From: Margaritifera margaritifera
Taxonomy: Eukaryota > Mollusca > Bivalvia > Unionida > Margaritiferidae
Length of the DNA: 64,000 nucleotides
Direction of reading: 5' to 3'
Assembly (NCBI GenBank): GCA_029931535.1
Contig: JAQPZY010001665.1
Coordinates: 3,183,501-3,247,500, forward strand
The notes under the pieces were generated by a model, which saw only the letters and a program-made list of their open reading frames with translations, was not told where the DNA came from and made no database searches. Position numbers and translations under genes: made by a program. Within the stretch, counting starts at the first letter, position 1; the number at the start of each line of letters is the position of its first letter. This document shows, in pieces, positions 25,160 through 38,261 of this stretch.

Positions 25160-25243
25160 TAATAATAATAATTTATTTATAAATAGGTAACTGAATGAGT
25201 ACAAACCTATTCTCCAGAGACCTATTCTACAATTTACTTACGT

Positions 25244-25334
<91 letters not shown>

Positions 25335-26324
25335 TAACACTGATTTAACATGTAGTCATAACATTTATTATTAAAAGCTCTTAGAGAATGTAATTGCTTT
25401 ATATTAAAAGTCAATACACTGTAAGTTGCGGGAAAATATTTTTGAAAAAGTTTATAAAAAAATTTAGTAGCTCGTGAGATATTTTCACGAAACCTGCTTC
25501 AAACTATGAAATCAGATATTCTTTAGTTATAGACGCCATTAAGTTGTCTGCCCCACATTTTAATTTAACATAATTGAATGACAATTTGCAATATAATATA
25601 CCAATCAGCAATACTACACCATTAGGAGGTTAACTCTGACATTGGTCAAAACACATATGAACAAGAAGAATCCAAAATTCTTACATCTGGAGTAAAAATA
25701 TTCATTTACGGATAGTCTTCATAGGCGTCTATGAGTCTGTCAAAACCAGGAATAGACAGTTTAATTCCATTCCAATGTGTCGGCTCAGGTATCTGAAGAA
25801 ACAAGAACAATGCTTACAATACATTTTTGTGCACTCTTCATTCCTTGTAAATACCTTTGGAAAGAAATTAATAAACAAAATCATGTTTCCCACACTTTTG
25901 AACGACAACATCACGTAAGGTTTGCATGTGCGTTTAACATAATTCCGTACTTTTTAAAGAAAAATAGTACTATTGACGAGATTCATTCTGGCTCAGCTAC
26001 AGACAGCATTATTTTCATTTTCACAAATTGACACCTTCCAATGAATCCCCACGAGACAAAAATAATTTTTCCACAACAAGCACTCTACCCCCTACTTTAC
26101 CCACACGGTAATATTTTTTAGACGGTATGATTGTGGCTCAGCCACTAAACACTTTATTTTCATTTTTCAAAAATAAACAACCTACTCCCACGAGACAAAT
26201 ATATTAATAAAAACAATGATCTATTACCAAGGCTTAAACTCCCCGCTCATAGATCTTTCTCTCCGAAATTGAGACCCAAGCTTGTATGTGTCGTGATCGA
26301 AGCGAAGGAGGCAGCACCTAGTTT
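24641..26324. other. No gene seen; microsatellites
   Basis: Copy B counterpart of 5961-7680. It contains an (AAT)n run at 25115-25171 and a (TA)n run at 25247-25331 absent from copy A. Confidence 0.7.
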
Positions 26325-26482
26325 ACAGCCCTATATGTTTGTAGACACAGCCCTATATGTTTGTAGACACAGCCCTATATGTTTGTAGACACAGCCCTAT
26401 ATGTTTGTAGACACAGCCCTATATGTTTGTAGACACAGTCCTATATGTTTGTAGACACAGTCCTATATGTTTGTAGACACAG
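26325..26482 (+). repeat. 22-bp tandem repeat, 7 copies
   Basis: Unit 'acagccctatatgtttgtagac'. Copy A has a single unit-like sequence at the matching place (about 7660-7690), so the array arose in copy B after the duplication. Confidence 0.9.
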
Positions 26483-26819
26483 CCCATAAAGGCATCAGCA
26501 GAGGCATACAATTCTGGCCTCTCGACTGTCCTGTAATAAAACCGAAAGATAAAGATGATGACTCGACAAACACAAACTGTTAAAAACTAAAATATGATCG
26601 CAAGACACCAGATGCTGAAGTCTGAAGACAATTTTTTTCATGACCGACACACTCTAACTCGGTATTTCCTCAACATTTAACCCTAAGAAAAACCATTAAA
26701 TGAATTTCTATAATTCATTATTGTATATTTTAAAAATAAACACGGTATGGCTAGACTGAATGATCAGTGCATTATGTATATAGAACTCTATTGCAGGTAA
26801 ACAGGGATTTATAAAAAGA

Positions 26820-27690
26820 AACTATAGTATTTGCCTACCCTCTAGGCAGTTTGTAACCCCCCCCCCCCTCCCCACACACACAACGATTTTAAAAATGAAA
26901 AACATCAAAGATATAAACAATGCACAAAACGTAGAGACTAGGATATGTGAAAAGATAAACTCCACAAGTACTATGTCCCAAGTAAAGTATGAAACATGAA
27001 AAGAAAACATGAAAAAAATGTATAAAGCTTTTAATCTATTTATAGTTTGAATGAAAAACCTCGTACTATGTAGGTTCCTAGAAAATTTATATGAAGATCG
27101 TTTTCCCTATCAGATGCCTTTTTTGGTTTTCCTTGTATATGAAGGGTTTATAGGAAGCAATGAACTTTACTTTAAAATCCTGCCAAATTCCACATTTTAT
27201 TCCTTTACTGATAGAAGCAGCTTTCTTACCAAGAGTGTTAAAATCCACTGGTGTTGGTGGAATTGAAGAAATAGAAATGTGAATCGACGGAACTATTATT
27301 AATGTAACTGCAATCAAATCTACTAAATTACATATTATTTACAAAATATTTTATCTATGTATTTGGGATCAACATTATTAGTGCCTAGATGATAAATAAC
27401 ATGCGAATAGCCATCAATACGTGCTTGGTTGTTGTGTAAATATCTTATAATTGTCGAAATTTTGGCCCAGGAAAAGCCGATATGGTTGTGTGAAGAGTGT
27501 CTTGAATGTATTTACAGAGGGAATCACCAATAATTGCGACAAATGTTTGATCTCAAACTACTTAATCCATAATAAATGGGTTCAATATCTATAATTAATG
27601 CGAGAAATATAAATTACGTACAAATATCTTTCAACTAAGACATATCCAGAATTTGTGTAGATATTCTAAGTGAAACATTAATTTAATCTG
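26820..27690. other. No gene seen
   Basis: B-specific AT-rich DNA with a C run and (AC)n at about 26859-26882. Confidence 0.5.
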
Positions 27691-27713
27691 CCAAATAATA
27701 TTTCAGGTATATT

Positions 27714-27938
27714 TTAAAAGCATTTCTTCATCAATCTCCTTGCAATTGTATTAACTCCCCTGGAATATTTGACTGAAAAGCCCAAGTATAACCCCTTTGT
27801 CCAAAAACTATGCGATGAAAATAAAGAGGGATCCCTACCTGTAGCCTTAATAAGTTCTCCTAATTTTATCTGAAAATTACGGTATGTGATAATCTTAAGA
27901 CCTGAATGGAATCTGAATTCCCTGGATTTAGGGTACAC
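27714..27938 (-). pseudogene. Tyrosine recombinase C-terminal fragment
   Basis: Contains LGELIKATGRDPSLFSSHSF, the region around the conserved H-x-x-R box of DIRS-type recombinases. The Arg of the HSFRRGG-type motif is replaced by Trp (HSFWTKG) and the following sequence is out of register, so the catalytic tail is lost. Confidence 0.7.
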
Positions 27939-28699
27939 ATTTTAATATAACCCGAGTCAGGACATAATCTTAAACCTGGTATGGCAAAGATAGGGAGTTT
28001 TAAAAACTTTCACCAAACTGAATAGTTTTGAACCATTTAAAAAGAGCAATAATATAATTCTTATTTGAACTGAGATCTTTGTGAAGCAATTGATTAAATG
28101 ATCAATTTTTTTTTGCACTAACAGGCACAATATTAAATTTTCTGGCCTTTAAAAAGAAAGCAAAAAGAAAGAAAGACCAATATGTTGTATCCTTACATTT
28201 TCTCAAATCTAGATAATCATACATCTCAAACAGAATCTGATGAGCGATTGGATGGGTCTCATTAATGCAAGGGAATTATGTCTAGATATTCCTTTTACGG
28301 CTAAACACATATTAACATGATCAAAATTCAAGTCAATCAGCAAATGAAGCATTTTCAATTCACTGACATAGTTTTTGATAGAACTTGAAATTTGAAACGA
28401 TCTACTAAAAACTGCACATATAAAGGTATTACATCATCGGAATCAGGAAAAGATTTGAAACCAAAATATGTGCAAACTCATATATAAATTCCTATTGTGT
28501 TTTCAAATTTTCTCTTGTTCTATCAGAAAGGTTGATTTGAAGAAGTCTCTGAGATAATTCTAAAGTTGATCTATTTGTGTATTTGAAATACAATGCAAAT
28601 GAATTACCAGGGATTCGTAAATTAAAATAAATGGCACTGCCCACTTGAACTTCCTCCAGTCAAAAATGACTGCATTCTGATAACCTGACAAACTCATTT

Positions 28700-29152
28700 G
28701 GAAATTGCCTGTCCAGGTGCCACATGGATAACAAATCAGCTAACCTGTTTTAGACTCCTCAATATGTTTGACTTTGATTTAAAATTCATAGATTGCATCT
28801 TGAAAGCACACCTCTCTGAAACATCTTGTTCCTGCTTCTACCTAAAATTAAAACTGAAAAAGTGGAGATGTTGTCACAAGGACAAGAATTCATTTTTCTC
28901 CAAGAAGCTGACCACATAATGTGGTACAAACCACAATGGACAGCAAGTCAAGAATATTAATATTCCAACTTGACTAAACAAATTCTGCTGGGAACTTTTA
29001 TGAAAACAATTTTCCTTGAAATGTATATCACCAGAACCGAATATATTTCTAGGAAAATTATGCGTCTGTGGAAAAAAAATTTGATTTGGTGAAGTCCACT
29101 CTTCTAATTGCATTATGGACACGCCATTATACAAGGGCAGTAACTTTTCCAC
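28700..29152 (-). pseudogene. RNase H region of the DIRS-like element
   Basis: The minus frame at 28874-29152 begins near MQLEEWTSPNQIF, the usual entry to the RNase H domain in these elements, and continues with degraded sequence (FPRNIFGSGDIHFKE). The assignment rests on position and partial similarity. Confidence 0.5.
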
Positions 29153-29412
29153 ACCAAATTAAATCCTTTCTAATCTCATAAGGAATAATACATTTGTTCG
29201 TGGCCTTGAAAGTTATTATCTCTCGTAACCAGTTCAAAAGTCCTGTTACAAAAATTCGACCAGGCCTCACACAAGCTGCCACAATGTGAAATTTCACTTA
29301 AAGGAACTGAACCTCTTTCAAATTTGCTTCTGTTTTTAATTGTCAAGAGGAGCATAATGTACTGATCTCTACTAATCTACGGTGTCAAATCCCCTGGGTT
29401 AGATTGATTGTA

Positions 29413-30113
29413 TCAAAACAAGATTCCTTTAAACACCATTCTGGTTGAAGGGGAACAAGCTTTAACAAGAGCGTCCTCGATACCACAATATTGAATTACC
29501 TCCTCTAAAGTGTGATAAACTTGAAAAGTGTTGTCGTATTCCTCGGCACCAGCGAAATAATCCAAATAATTCAAAATTGCTACTCCGAAGAGAAGGAGTA
29601 TAAAACCCATTGCATTTGTTACTCTTTGGCAAATATGAGCAGTCGAGCGTAACCCCATTAAAAGCACTGTATCAAAATAAATGTTTTTTCCATAATGTGA
29701 TAATCTCATGGATCTGTATAGGTAATTGTAATCTTCTCAAGTACCTTTAAGCAACAAAGATCCTCGACCTTTTTGCTTGATCTACAAATCATTATTGAAA
29801 AACAATTATATAAAAAAATATAAAAAAATCATCCACTTTTGGGTAGACAAAACTCACAGATTCGCCTAAATATTTCTCTTTGTTAATGTGACTATTTGCC
29901 GATTCATTTTCTGTGTAACCAAGGTCTAAAATAATTCTCTCGGGAGAGTCTTTCTTTGAAAAAGTGTTGAGAAGCTAAACTGTAAGCTGTATTGAAAGGG
30001 CTAGATTTTAAAGGTCCTAAAATTAGCATTATGTTGACTTTCTTTTTCCAAATATTTGAGAACATTACTGGGGCACTCACTTGCACCCTTGTGGTTTCGC
30101 ATGCTGAAACCAC
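29413..30113 (-). pseudogene. DIRS-type reverse transcriptase
   Basis: Pieces in order, in more than one frame: GPLKSSPFNTAYSLASQ (about 30010), ERIILDLGYTENES (about 29930), INKEKYLGE and VYPKVDDF (about 29850), then DTVLLMGLRSTAHICQ and LNYLDYFAGAE (about 29550-29670), where the catalytic YLDD has become YLDY. It ends with PSTRMVFKGILF. Dead by stops and a catalytic change. Confidence 0.8.
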
Positions 30114-30399
30114 TCCGGATCATTCATTGTGCAAATCTGAAAGCAATTTTATCTTTGAACATTTTGGAATCTGCAGATTTAGAACACTGATGTTATTTTC
30201 AGACCCTGGGAAACCCTCATCATATTCTATTGGAAAGTCATATTGTAACAGAGAAACAATAAGCTTATCACCGTAATCAGACAAATACAAAGAATTATGA
30301 CAGTATTAAAAGTTATACAATATAGACTCGTCTTCCTCTCGTCCTTGATAGATTGCAGCAGCTATGAACTTCTCCTCCTAAATCCTTTTCTTTTTTTCT

Positions 30400-30723
30400 T
30401 GTTGTCTAATACATCTAATTTGTTGTCTATTTCATCTAATTGCTCTCTATGTATCTGTAATTCATTAGCCAATAGCTGGTACGCTTCCTCTGTTCTTAAC
30501 CTTTTATTTGGTTCGGCAGATTCTTCTTGAATACACATTTTAGGTCTATGTCTTGTATTTCATTATATGTGATAGCATTCAAACTCGGTTTAGCGCACGA
30601 ACTAGTATTTATAGAAGCGATACAATTATCCAATTCTTTTAGCATCATGCGTTCTATATGACTGCGCAAGCTCAAATCGTCTCTAGATTTATATGTAGAA
30701 TGTGAATAATCCCTTTTAGGCAT
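30400..30723 (-). pseudogene. Gag/ORF1-like protein, copy B
   Basis: ATG at 30723 starts MPKRDYSHSTYKSRDDL. The frame is open to 30496, and RLRTEEAYQLLANELQIHRE then EQLDEIDNKLDVL continue in another frame. Aligned with 8756-9223 of copy A at roughly half amino-acid identity, with conserved starts and coiled-coil core. It lies directly upstream of the RT on the same strand. Confidence 0.55.
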
Positions 30724-31195
30724 TGTTATTTAGGTAGGTAGGCAAGAGGCATCTATGCTGCCTTTAAGAGGATGCCTTTTGCCTAGGTTGCCTTAAACAG
30801 GCAACTATGTTGCTTAAATTGGCATCTATATTGCCTTAACAATGTCGAATATGCATTATGTTGCTTTATCATTAGTGTGGGCTTAAACGGCACTTTTAAC
30901 ACATTATTAGCTATATCATACCGAGGAAATGGAAGATAAGTGCCTTACCGAAGGACAGATGAAATCAGCCAAGACGGGAATCGAACCCGCGACCCTTGGA
31001 TTACGAAATCGACTCTGTACCAACTGAGTTACCGCGGCTCCCGTTGCTTTAATCAAGCAAAATTGGCATAAAGGCTGCTTTAAATAGGGATAATAAGCTT
31101 CTAGATTGCCTTTAACAGGCATCTAGAATATTTATAATAGAGATCTAGGCTGCCTTTGGCATGCATCTAGGCTACCTTAAATACTCTTGAATTTT
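30724..31195. repeat. Degenerate 'aggcatctaggctgccttta' array, copy B
   Basis: Same short-unit array as 9224-9440, interrupted by the SINE at 30869-31043. Confidence 0.6.
30869..31043 (-). mobile_element. tRNA-derived SINE with target-site duplication
   Basis: The insertion of 175 bp is absent from the aligned copy A sequence and flanked by TTGCTTTA on both sides (30861-30868 and 31044-31051). On the minus strand its head has a near-consensus A box (TAACTCAGTTGG, 31020-31031) and a perfect B box (GGTTCGATTCC, 30977-30987) with a T-stem. The acceptor and anticodon arms are imperfect and the anticodon loop is one base short, so it is not a functional tRNA gene. The tail ends 'actaatga' at 30869. 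Confidence 0.8.
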
Positions 31196-32142
<947 letters not shown>

Positions 32143-32159
32143 GTGTATGTATAAATGTT

Positions 32160-32290
32160 ATTTTTTCATTTGCTGTAGAAATGCTTTCTTGCTCGACATT
32201 ACTAGTCAAACCAATATATGTAACGAATTCTTTGACGCAGTTACCATTAAGATGTTTGCAGTCTCTTGGCAAAGTGAGAAATCACCAAAA
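32160..32290 (-). pseudogene. Penelope-like GIY-YIG fragment, copy B
   Basis: Carries the same CKHLNGNCV and TYIGLTSN motifs as 9952-10146, almost unchanged. Short and without the rest of the nuclease. Confidence 0.45.
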
Positions 32291-32339
32291 CGTATAGGTG
32301 GGATTTTGTTCGCGTGTTTATATATATAATTCACTAAAT

Positions 32340-33240
32340 TAGGGGGACTGATTGGGAATGATACAGAAAATCAAAATTGCCGGTTCTAAGTCGTTCAAGG
32401 GCTATAACTCTGTCAACGAACTCATACGAAGCCTTGTTACGATGAAGTTTTCCCAGTAATTGGGTTACAATCCAATTTTAATAAAGGTCCTGCAGAATGT
32501 TGACATGTCATTGTGGTGCCTATTCTGCGTCAATCAAGGGATATACTCTGTAAAATATGGTAAAAAATCTGGTCATCATCAAATTCATCCAAAGACCTTG
32601 CTGAGTTAAGGCTATGTTGTAAATTTGGTTGGAACATAGCAACAAAAATGTGACAAGTCATACAAGTCAAACAAGACATACAAGTCATACAGATACTTGT
32701 TCAAAATTTCTCAAGGGCCATTATAGCAGGACATATTCAAAATATACTCAGCATCGAACTCTTCTGCCGGGACTGTGTTGAGTAAAGCTTCACAGTAAAT
32801 TTGGTTGAAATAAAACACAAAAGTAGATACTAGAGTGTTTCACAAGGTAGTATGATGCCAATTTCACGTCAGTTAAGGGCCATAACTCTGTAAATTATGG
32901 TCAAAATCTTATCGAACTCATCCAAGTTCTTGTTTAGATAAAGCTCCGCTGTGAATTTGATTGAAATCAACATAGCGTCATTCCCAGCATTCACAAGCTA
33001 GTTTTATTTCTATTCTAAGTCAAACAAGGGCAATAACTCATTGAAATAAAGGCTAAATATGCTCATCATCGATCTCGTCTGAGCTCTTGTTTATATTAAG
33101 CCTCAGAGCAAATTTTGAAGACAAAAAATAAATAAATGTAAATACAAGAGCCAAAAGTCACAATATGCTTTTAAAAGGACGGACGGACGCTGACCATTTC
33201 CATATCCCCTCAGTCTAGCGGCGGGACACTCATTTAAATG
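32340..33240 (+). repeat. 'Caagggccataactctg' tandem family, copy B
   Basis: Counterpart of 10310-11230, again about six units and ending with 'ggacggacgctgaccatttcc'. Confidence 0.85.
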
Positions 33241-33627
33241 GAGCTGTTAGAAGACATTACAGTTACATCTTGCTTGTATACCAATTCCTCCTATAGGCAA
33301 CAACTGACCTGTGCCAAATGTTGCACCTTTTAATGGAAATGCTAATTTGCCTAGAAAATATTTATTTTTATATGAGATAAGCATTATATTATCTCTGGTG
33401 CTAGCATTGTATAATCTCTGACGATAGAACTGTTGGCCTGTTGCGGCACACTTAACTGGACATTGTGTACATGGATTTCTGTAAATACTAGAAACATTAA
33501 CACTGCAAAACACCTTGTAACTGGGGATATAAGTGATCATTACTCACCACATTAAATCAGTATTTATCTGCTGTCAACAGTATCCAAGAATTCAGCACAA
33601 CGAAAAATCATTTAAATATAAAATACA

Positions 33628-33640
33628 GTTCACAGTGACC
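33628..33640. promoter_or_regulatory. ERE-like palindrome (one mismatch), copy B
   Basis: GTTCACAGTGACC, followed by 'tacttttcacataatg', is preserved with copy A (11610-11622). Confidence 0.25.
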
Positions 33641-33735
33641 TACTTTTCACATAATGTTGTTGTACTCCCCATTTGGCATCCACTCAGAAGGGTACCAGAC
33701 CCTGCAAATAATGGTGTAAATTCAATTTATTCCAC

Positions 33736-34215
33736 TGTATAGCTTACACAAAATAACTGAAAAACAGGTAGTTTACCCAACGGAACTGAAAAAAGGTGCT
33801 AACCCCAAATGACTGAAAAACAGGTACCTTACCCTAAATAACTTAAAAACGGATAGCTAATCCAAAATAACCGAATAACAGGTATCTTTCTCAAAGGAAC
33901 TGAATAACAGGTAGCTTACCCCAAATAAATAAAAACCAGGTAGCTTACCCAAAATAGGTGAAAAACAGGTAGCTAACCCCAAAAACTGAATAACAGGTAG
34001 CTTACCCAAAGGAACTGAATAATACGTAGATTAGTCAAAATAACTGAGAAAAAATCCCCAGGTAGCTTACCCAAAATACATTTAACTGAAAAACATGTAG
34101 CTTTCCCATAATAACTGAATAACAGATAGCTTACCCAGAATAACTGAAAACAGGTAGCTTACCCAAATATAAAAAAACCACGTAGCTTAAACAAAGTAAC
34201 TAAATAACAGGTATG
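33736..34215 (+). repeat. Expanded 29-30 bp 'aactgaataacaggtagcttaccc' array
   Basis: About 16 diverged units, against about 3 at 11720-11815 in copy A. Confidence 0.8.
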
Positions 34216-34747
34216 CATGAACAACTTCCGACGAGATGATTTCCATATTATCGATCCATTCTAAAAGCTAAATGCACACTCAGTATTATCTGAGAAATCA
34301 ATAAAATGACCAACTAAATAGAAGCTGTTGAAGAATGAATGGAAGTTTTTTGTAACTCATTTCAGCATGACAACGTTAAAGTTTGAATATGGAACTTCAC
34401 TCCCCATATCCCACACCTTATATTGCCGGAATGCAAGGAAGCATTTCAAATCCTTCTCATGCTTCTGTAATATATATACAATCTGTGTTGTTACCAATTT
34501 ATAAAGAGAGGATATTCTTTTTAAAAAATTTCGGAGAAAGAGGGCCAGTAAAACAAAGATAATATATCACCCACTCTCTTCGCAATCTTAATAAATGGTA
34601 CGCATCCTCACCATGACCTGCATGCATTTATGTCTATTGTTATATTCCTATGAGGAAATAAAATACAACAAAATGAAAACTGGTATAATCAATATCAGCA
34701 GCTTGAAAAAGCTAATGAATGGAGTCCATATAGGAGTCTCATGCGAG

Positions 34748-35268
34748 TGAGACAATCTATGTATAAGCCTCTAGAGTTGTGGAATAGGTATGGATGAGAC
34801 AATCTATGTATAAGCCTCTAGAGTTGTGGAATAGGTATGGATGAGACAATCTATGTATAAGCCTCTAGAGTTGTGGAATAGGTATGGATGAGACAATCTA
34901 TGTATAAGCCTCTAGAGTTGTGGAATAGGTATGGATGAGACAATCTATGTATAAGCCTCTAGAGTTGTGGAATAGGTATGGATGAGACAATCTATGTATA
35001 AGAATCTAGAGTTGTGGAATAGGTATGGATGAGACAATCTATGTATAAGAATCTAGAGTTGTGGAATAGGTATGGATGAGACAATCTATGTATAAGCCTC
35101 TAGAGTTGTGGAATAGGTATGGATGAGACAATCTATGTATAAGAATCTAGAGTTGTGGAATAGGTATGGATGAGACAATCTATGTATAAGCATCTAGAGT
35201 TGTGGTATAGGTATGGACGAGACAATCTATGTATAAGCCTCTAGAGTTGTGGAATAGGTATGGACGAG
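34748..35268 (+). repeat. 47-bp tandem repeat, about 11 copies
   Basis: Unit starts 'tgagacaatctatgtataag' and continues 'cctctagagttgtggaatag gtatgga'. Copies are nearly identical, with a 'cctc/aatc/catc' variant after 'ataag'. There is no spacer/repeat alternation, so it is an ordinary minisatellite. Confidence 0.95.
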
Positions 35269-35639
35269 GCCTATTATTTATGTTTGACAGTTTTGATGCT
35301 AAGGTATTCATTTTTGGAAAATCTTTGCAGCAAATGTGAAAACACACACAAAAATGTTGAATATGACTTGCTCATTAAACTGTTAAGAAACCTCTAGTAC
35401 GTCTGTACTAGATCCTGCACAGAGTCCAGATGCGTTGTAGATTCCCTGTTACTGTTCCAGCGATTATTCTCTGCATTATATTGAAGTCTTCATTGTGGTG
35501 GCGATCAAAGAAAAATTTGCAGCTAACTAAAAACATTTTTGTTTTCTCAGAGCGGACGTAAGATAAATCGCTGACAGTCCAACAGACCATGCCGTTAATG
35601 TTGTAAAGTTTGCTGTACACTGTATAAAGTCTGATCATT

Positions 35640-36475
35640 AGACATTCTCTGATGAAACAATATATGTATTAGATTTCCTTTAATGAAACAATATCTGCAT
35701 TAGACCTCCTCTAATGAAACAATATCTGTATTAGACTTTCTCTGATGAAACAATATCTGTATTAGACTTTCTCTGATGAAACAATATCTGTATTAGACTT
35801 TCTCTGATGAAACAATATCTGTATTAGACTTTCTCTGATGAAACAATATCTATATTAGGCTATCTACATTAGACTTTCTCTGATGAAGCAGTATCTGTAT
35901 TAGACTTTCTCTGATGAAGCAATATATATATATTAGACTATCTCTGATGAAACAATATCAGTATTAGACTTCCTTTAATAAAACAATATCTATATTAGAC
36001 TTCCTTTAATGAAACAATATCTGTATTAGACCTCCTCTAATGAAACAGTATCTGTATTAGACTTTCTCTGATGAAACAATATCTGAATTTATTTCCTCTA
36101 ATGAAACAATATCTATATTAGACTTTCTCTAATGAAAAAATATCTGTATTAGACTTTCTCTGATGAAAACATATCTGTATTAGACCTTCTTTGATGAAAC
36201 AATATCTACATCTGTATTTGATTTACTCTAATGGAGCAATATCTGTATTAGACTTTCTCTGATGAAACAATATCTATATTAGACTATCTACATTAGACTT
36301 TCTCTGATGAAACAATATCGGTATTAGACTTTCTCTGATTAAACAATATCTGTATTCGACGTTCTCTGATGAAACAATATCTGCATTAGACTTTCTCTGA
36401 TGAAACAATATCTGCATTAGACTTCCTCTAATGAGAAAATACATGTATTAGACTTCCTCTGATAAAACCATGCCT
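35640..36475 (+). repeat. 31-bp tandem repeat, about 26 copies
   Basis: Unit starts 'attagactttctctgatgaa' and continues 'acaatatctgt'. Copies vary at several positions and some are shortened, so the array is older than the 47-bp array beside it. Confidence 0.95.
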
Positions 36476-38169
36476 GCCACTGGACCATTGTAGATGAAAA
36501 CTGAATGTGTCACTCTCGCTAATCATGTCAGCTTTTATCTTTGCATCCGATTCGCCTTTACGAGTCTGCTTATTCCTTTATAACGGTTCATATTCTCGGT
36601 CAATATTTCATACAAAGAGTTGATGATGCGATGTATTTCCTTGGTCAATGGGGCTTCAGTAATGACATTTCATAGTGTCTTTTCTCCAGGGGAAACTATT
36701 TGCTGTCTTTTGACTCTGGGCAGGATTAGATATATTAAATTCTGAACGTGGGGTGGAGCATAAAATGAATCGAAAAGCAAAATAAACATTCTATATCTCA
36801 TCAAGCAAGAGCTAAAATTACCTCACTGAGAATTTATTTAAACACATACACAAGGAAAACTACATGTCTTACAATATAAAATAATGATACAAAGGAAATG
36901 GTTAAACTCTTATTCGACCAGTGGTTTATTTCCGTTATTCCTGTTGTGTTAGAATCACTGTAAAATGTCTACTTCAAAAACGTTCAGAATTTCGTTTGAG
37001 CAATACAAAATACTGAAATAAGTTGGACTTGCCATGGAAACACTTCATAAAAAACCCAATTAATTAAATTGATCTATACATTAGTCATTCAGGTTAGATA
37101 ACCACACTTTATTATCCTATTCTATTACGTTAGTCTAGTGAAACATTCAATTTCCTTGATTTGTAATGCTTTTTTATGGCATGACCACAAGGGCATACAA
37201 AAATTGAACCCCAAACACATACAAAGGTTTCTTGTTCGAGAACACTTTTATGTACGTTTCAGTATGATTAGGTATTTGAAAGAGGAATTCGAGCATGGAA
37301 AGTGGTTTTATCTGTCTTGACATTTGAGTTTTAACAAACCTACAAAAACACATTAATATGACTTAAAGTCACAACTTGCAAAACAACTTTTCTAATGATA
37401 CCACTAAGCGTTTGTTCTAGCATGGGTGTGTGCGTGTATCGGGGGTGTAAAGTGTCCATATCTGACCTGGCAACTAACCTAAAATGCAGACTTTACACGT
37501 ATGTTATTCATTAACTGCCAGTAAAGTTAAATTGAATACAAGTAACATGTAAGTTCGGGAACATACTAATTAAATAAATAGGAGTCAAATTTAAATTCAT
37601 AATTGCTTCACACGAGCCGTAGCCAAAATCTCAAAAGCAAATTTCAACATGTTGTCTTTATAAAGTAACCTTAACGGCATACTTTGCACCAACTTTGCAA
37701 CAGATTGAGCATATTGAATAAAATGTAAAAAAGAAGGTATGCAGTGTAATAATTCGGTATGCAATGTATTAATTAAAGCATCAAACAACCTTTTAATGTA
37801 CAGTTCCTTCAAAGTAAATACCGTTATATCCGTCGGCGCTGAAGTTGACGCCGTAGAGGGTATCTCTTATTATATTTGTTGCCCTTCAGTGCAGCTGATC
37901 CGAGCACACTAGTATATGTTCTGACCAAGATTTGTGCATTTAGGAACTTGAAGCTTATAACATGCACCAACATATTGAAATTTGAACATTTGTACTATTT
38001 CTACAGAACTTAAATTATACTGATGAAAGTTAAAATGATGGAACAGTTGTACAATTGAAAAAGTACATCGAGCCATTCAAATTGTCCAATAACAGAAGAT
38101 GCAATAGGTAAACGTATCAATTAAATTACATAATACTATATAGCCGCCACAAAACAATATACTTAATCA
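36476..38169. other. No gene seen
   Basis: AT-rich copy-B-specific DNA. Short open frames have no recognisable features. Confidence 0.5.
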
Positions 38170-38193
38170 CTCTCTCTCTCTCTCACACACACA

Positions 38194-38260
<67 letters not shown>
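38170..38260. repeat. Compound (TC)n(AC)n(TA)n microsatellite
   Basis: TC to 38184, AC to 38196, TA to 38260. Confidence 0.95.

Positions 38261-38261
<1 letters not shown>

Larger units (their letters stand above)
27700..30723 (-). mobile_element. DIRS/Ngaro-type tyrosine-recombinase retrotransposon, degraded
   Basis: Reading leftwards there is a gag-like ORF (30723-30400), reverse transcriptase (30113-29413), an RNase H region (about 29152-28700) and a tyrosine recombinase C-terminus (27938-27714). This is the gene order of DIRS-like elements, which integrate with a recombinase instead of an integrase. Many stops are present. No terminal repeats could be defined by eye. Copy A keeps only the gag end. 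Confidence 0.75.

Noticed and set aside
30968..31043. A tRNA gene on the minus strand
   Set aside because: A and B boxes and the T arm are good, but the acceptor and anticodon stems have mismatches and the anticodon loop is short. The unit is a 175-bp insertion with target duplications, so it is a SINE.
34748..36475. CRISPR-like array
   Set aside because: Repeats are directly head to tail with no unique spacers, and the genome is eukaryotic. They are minisatellites.
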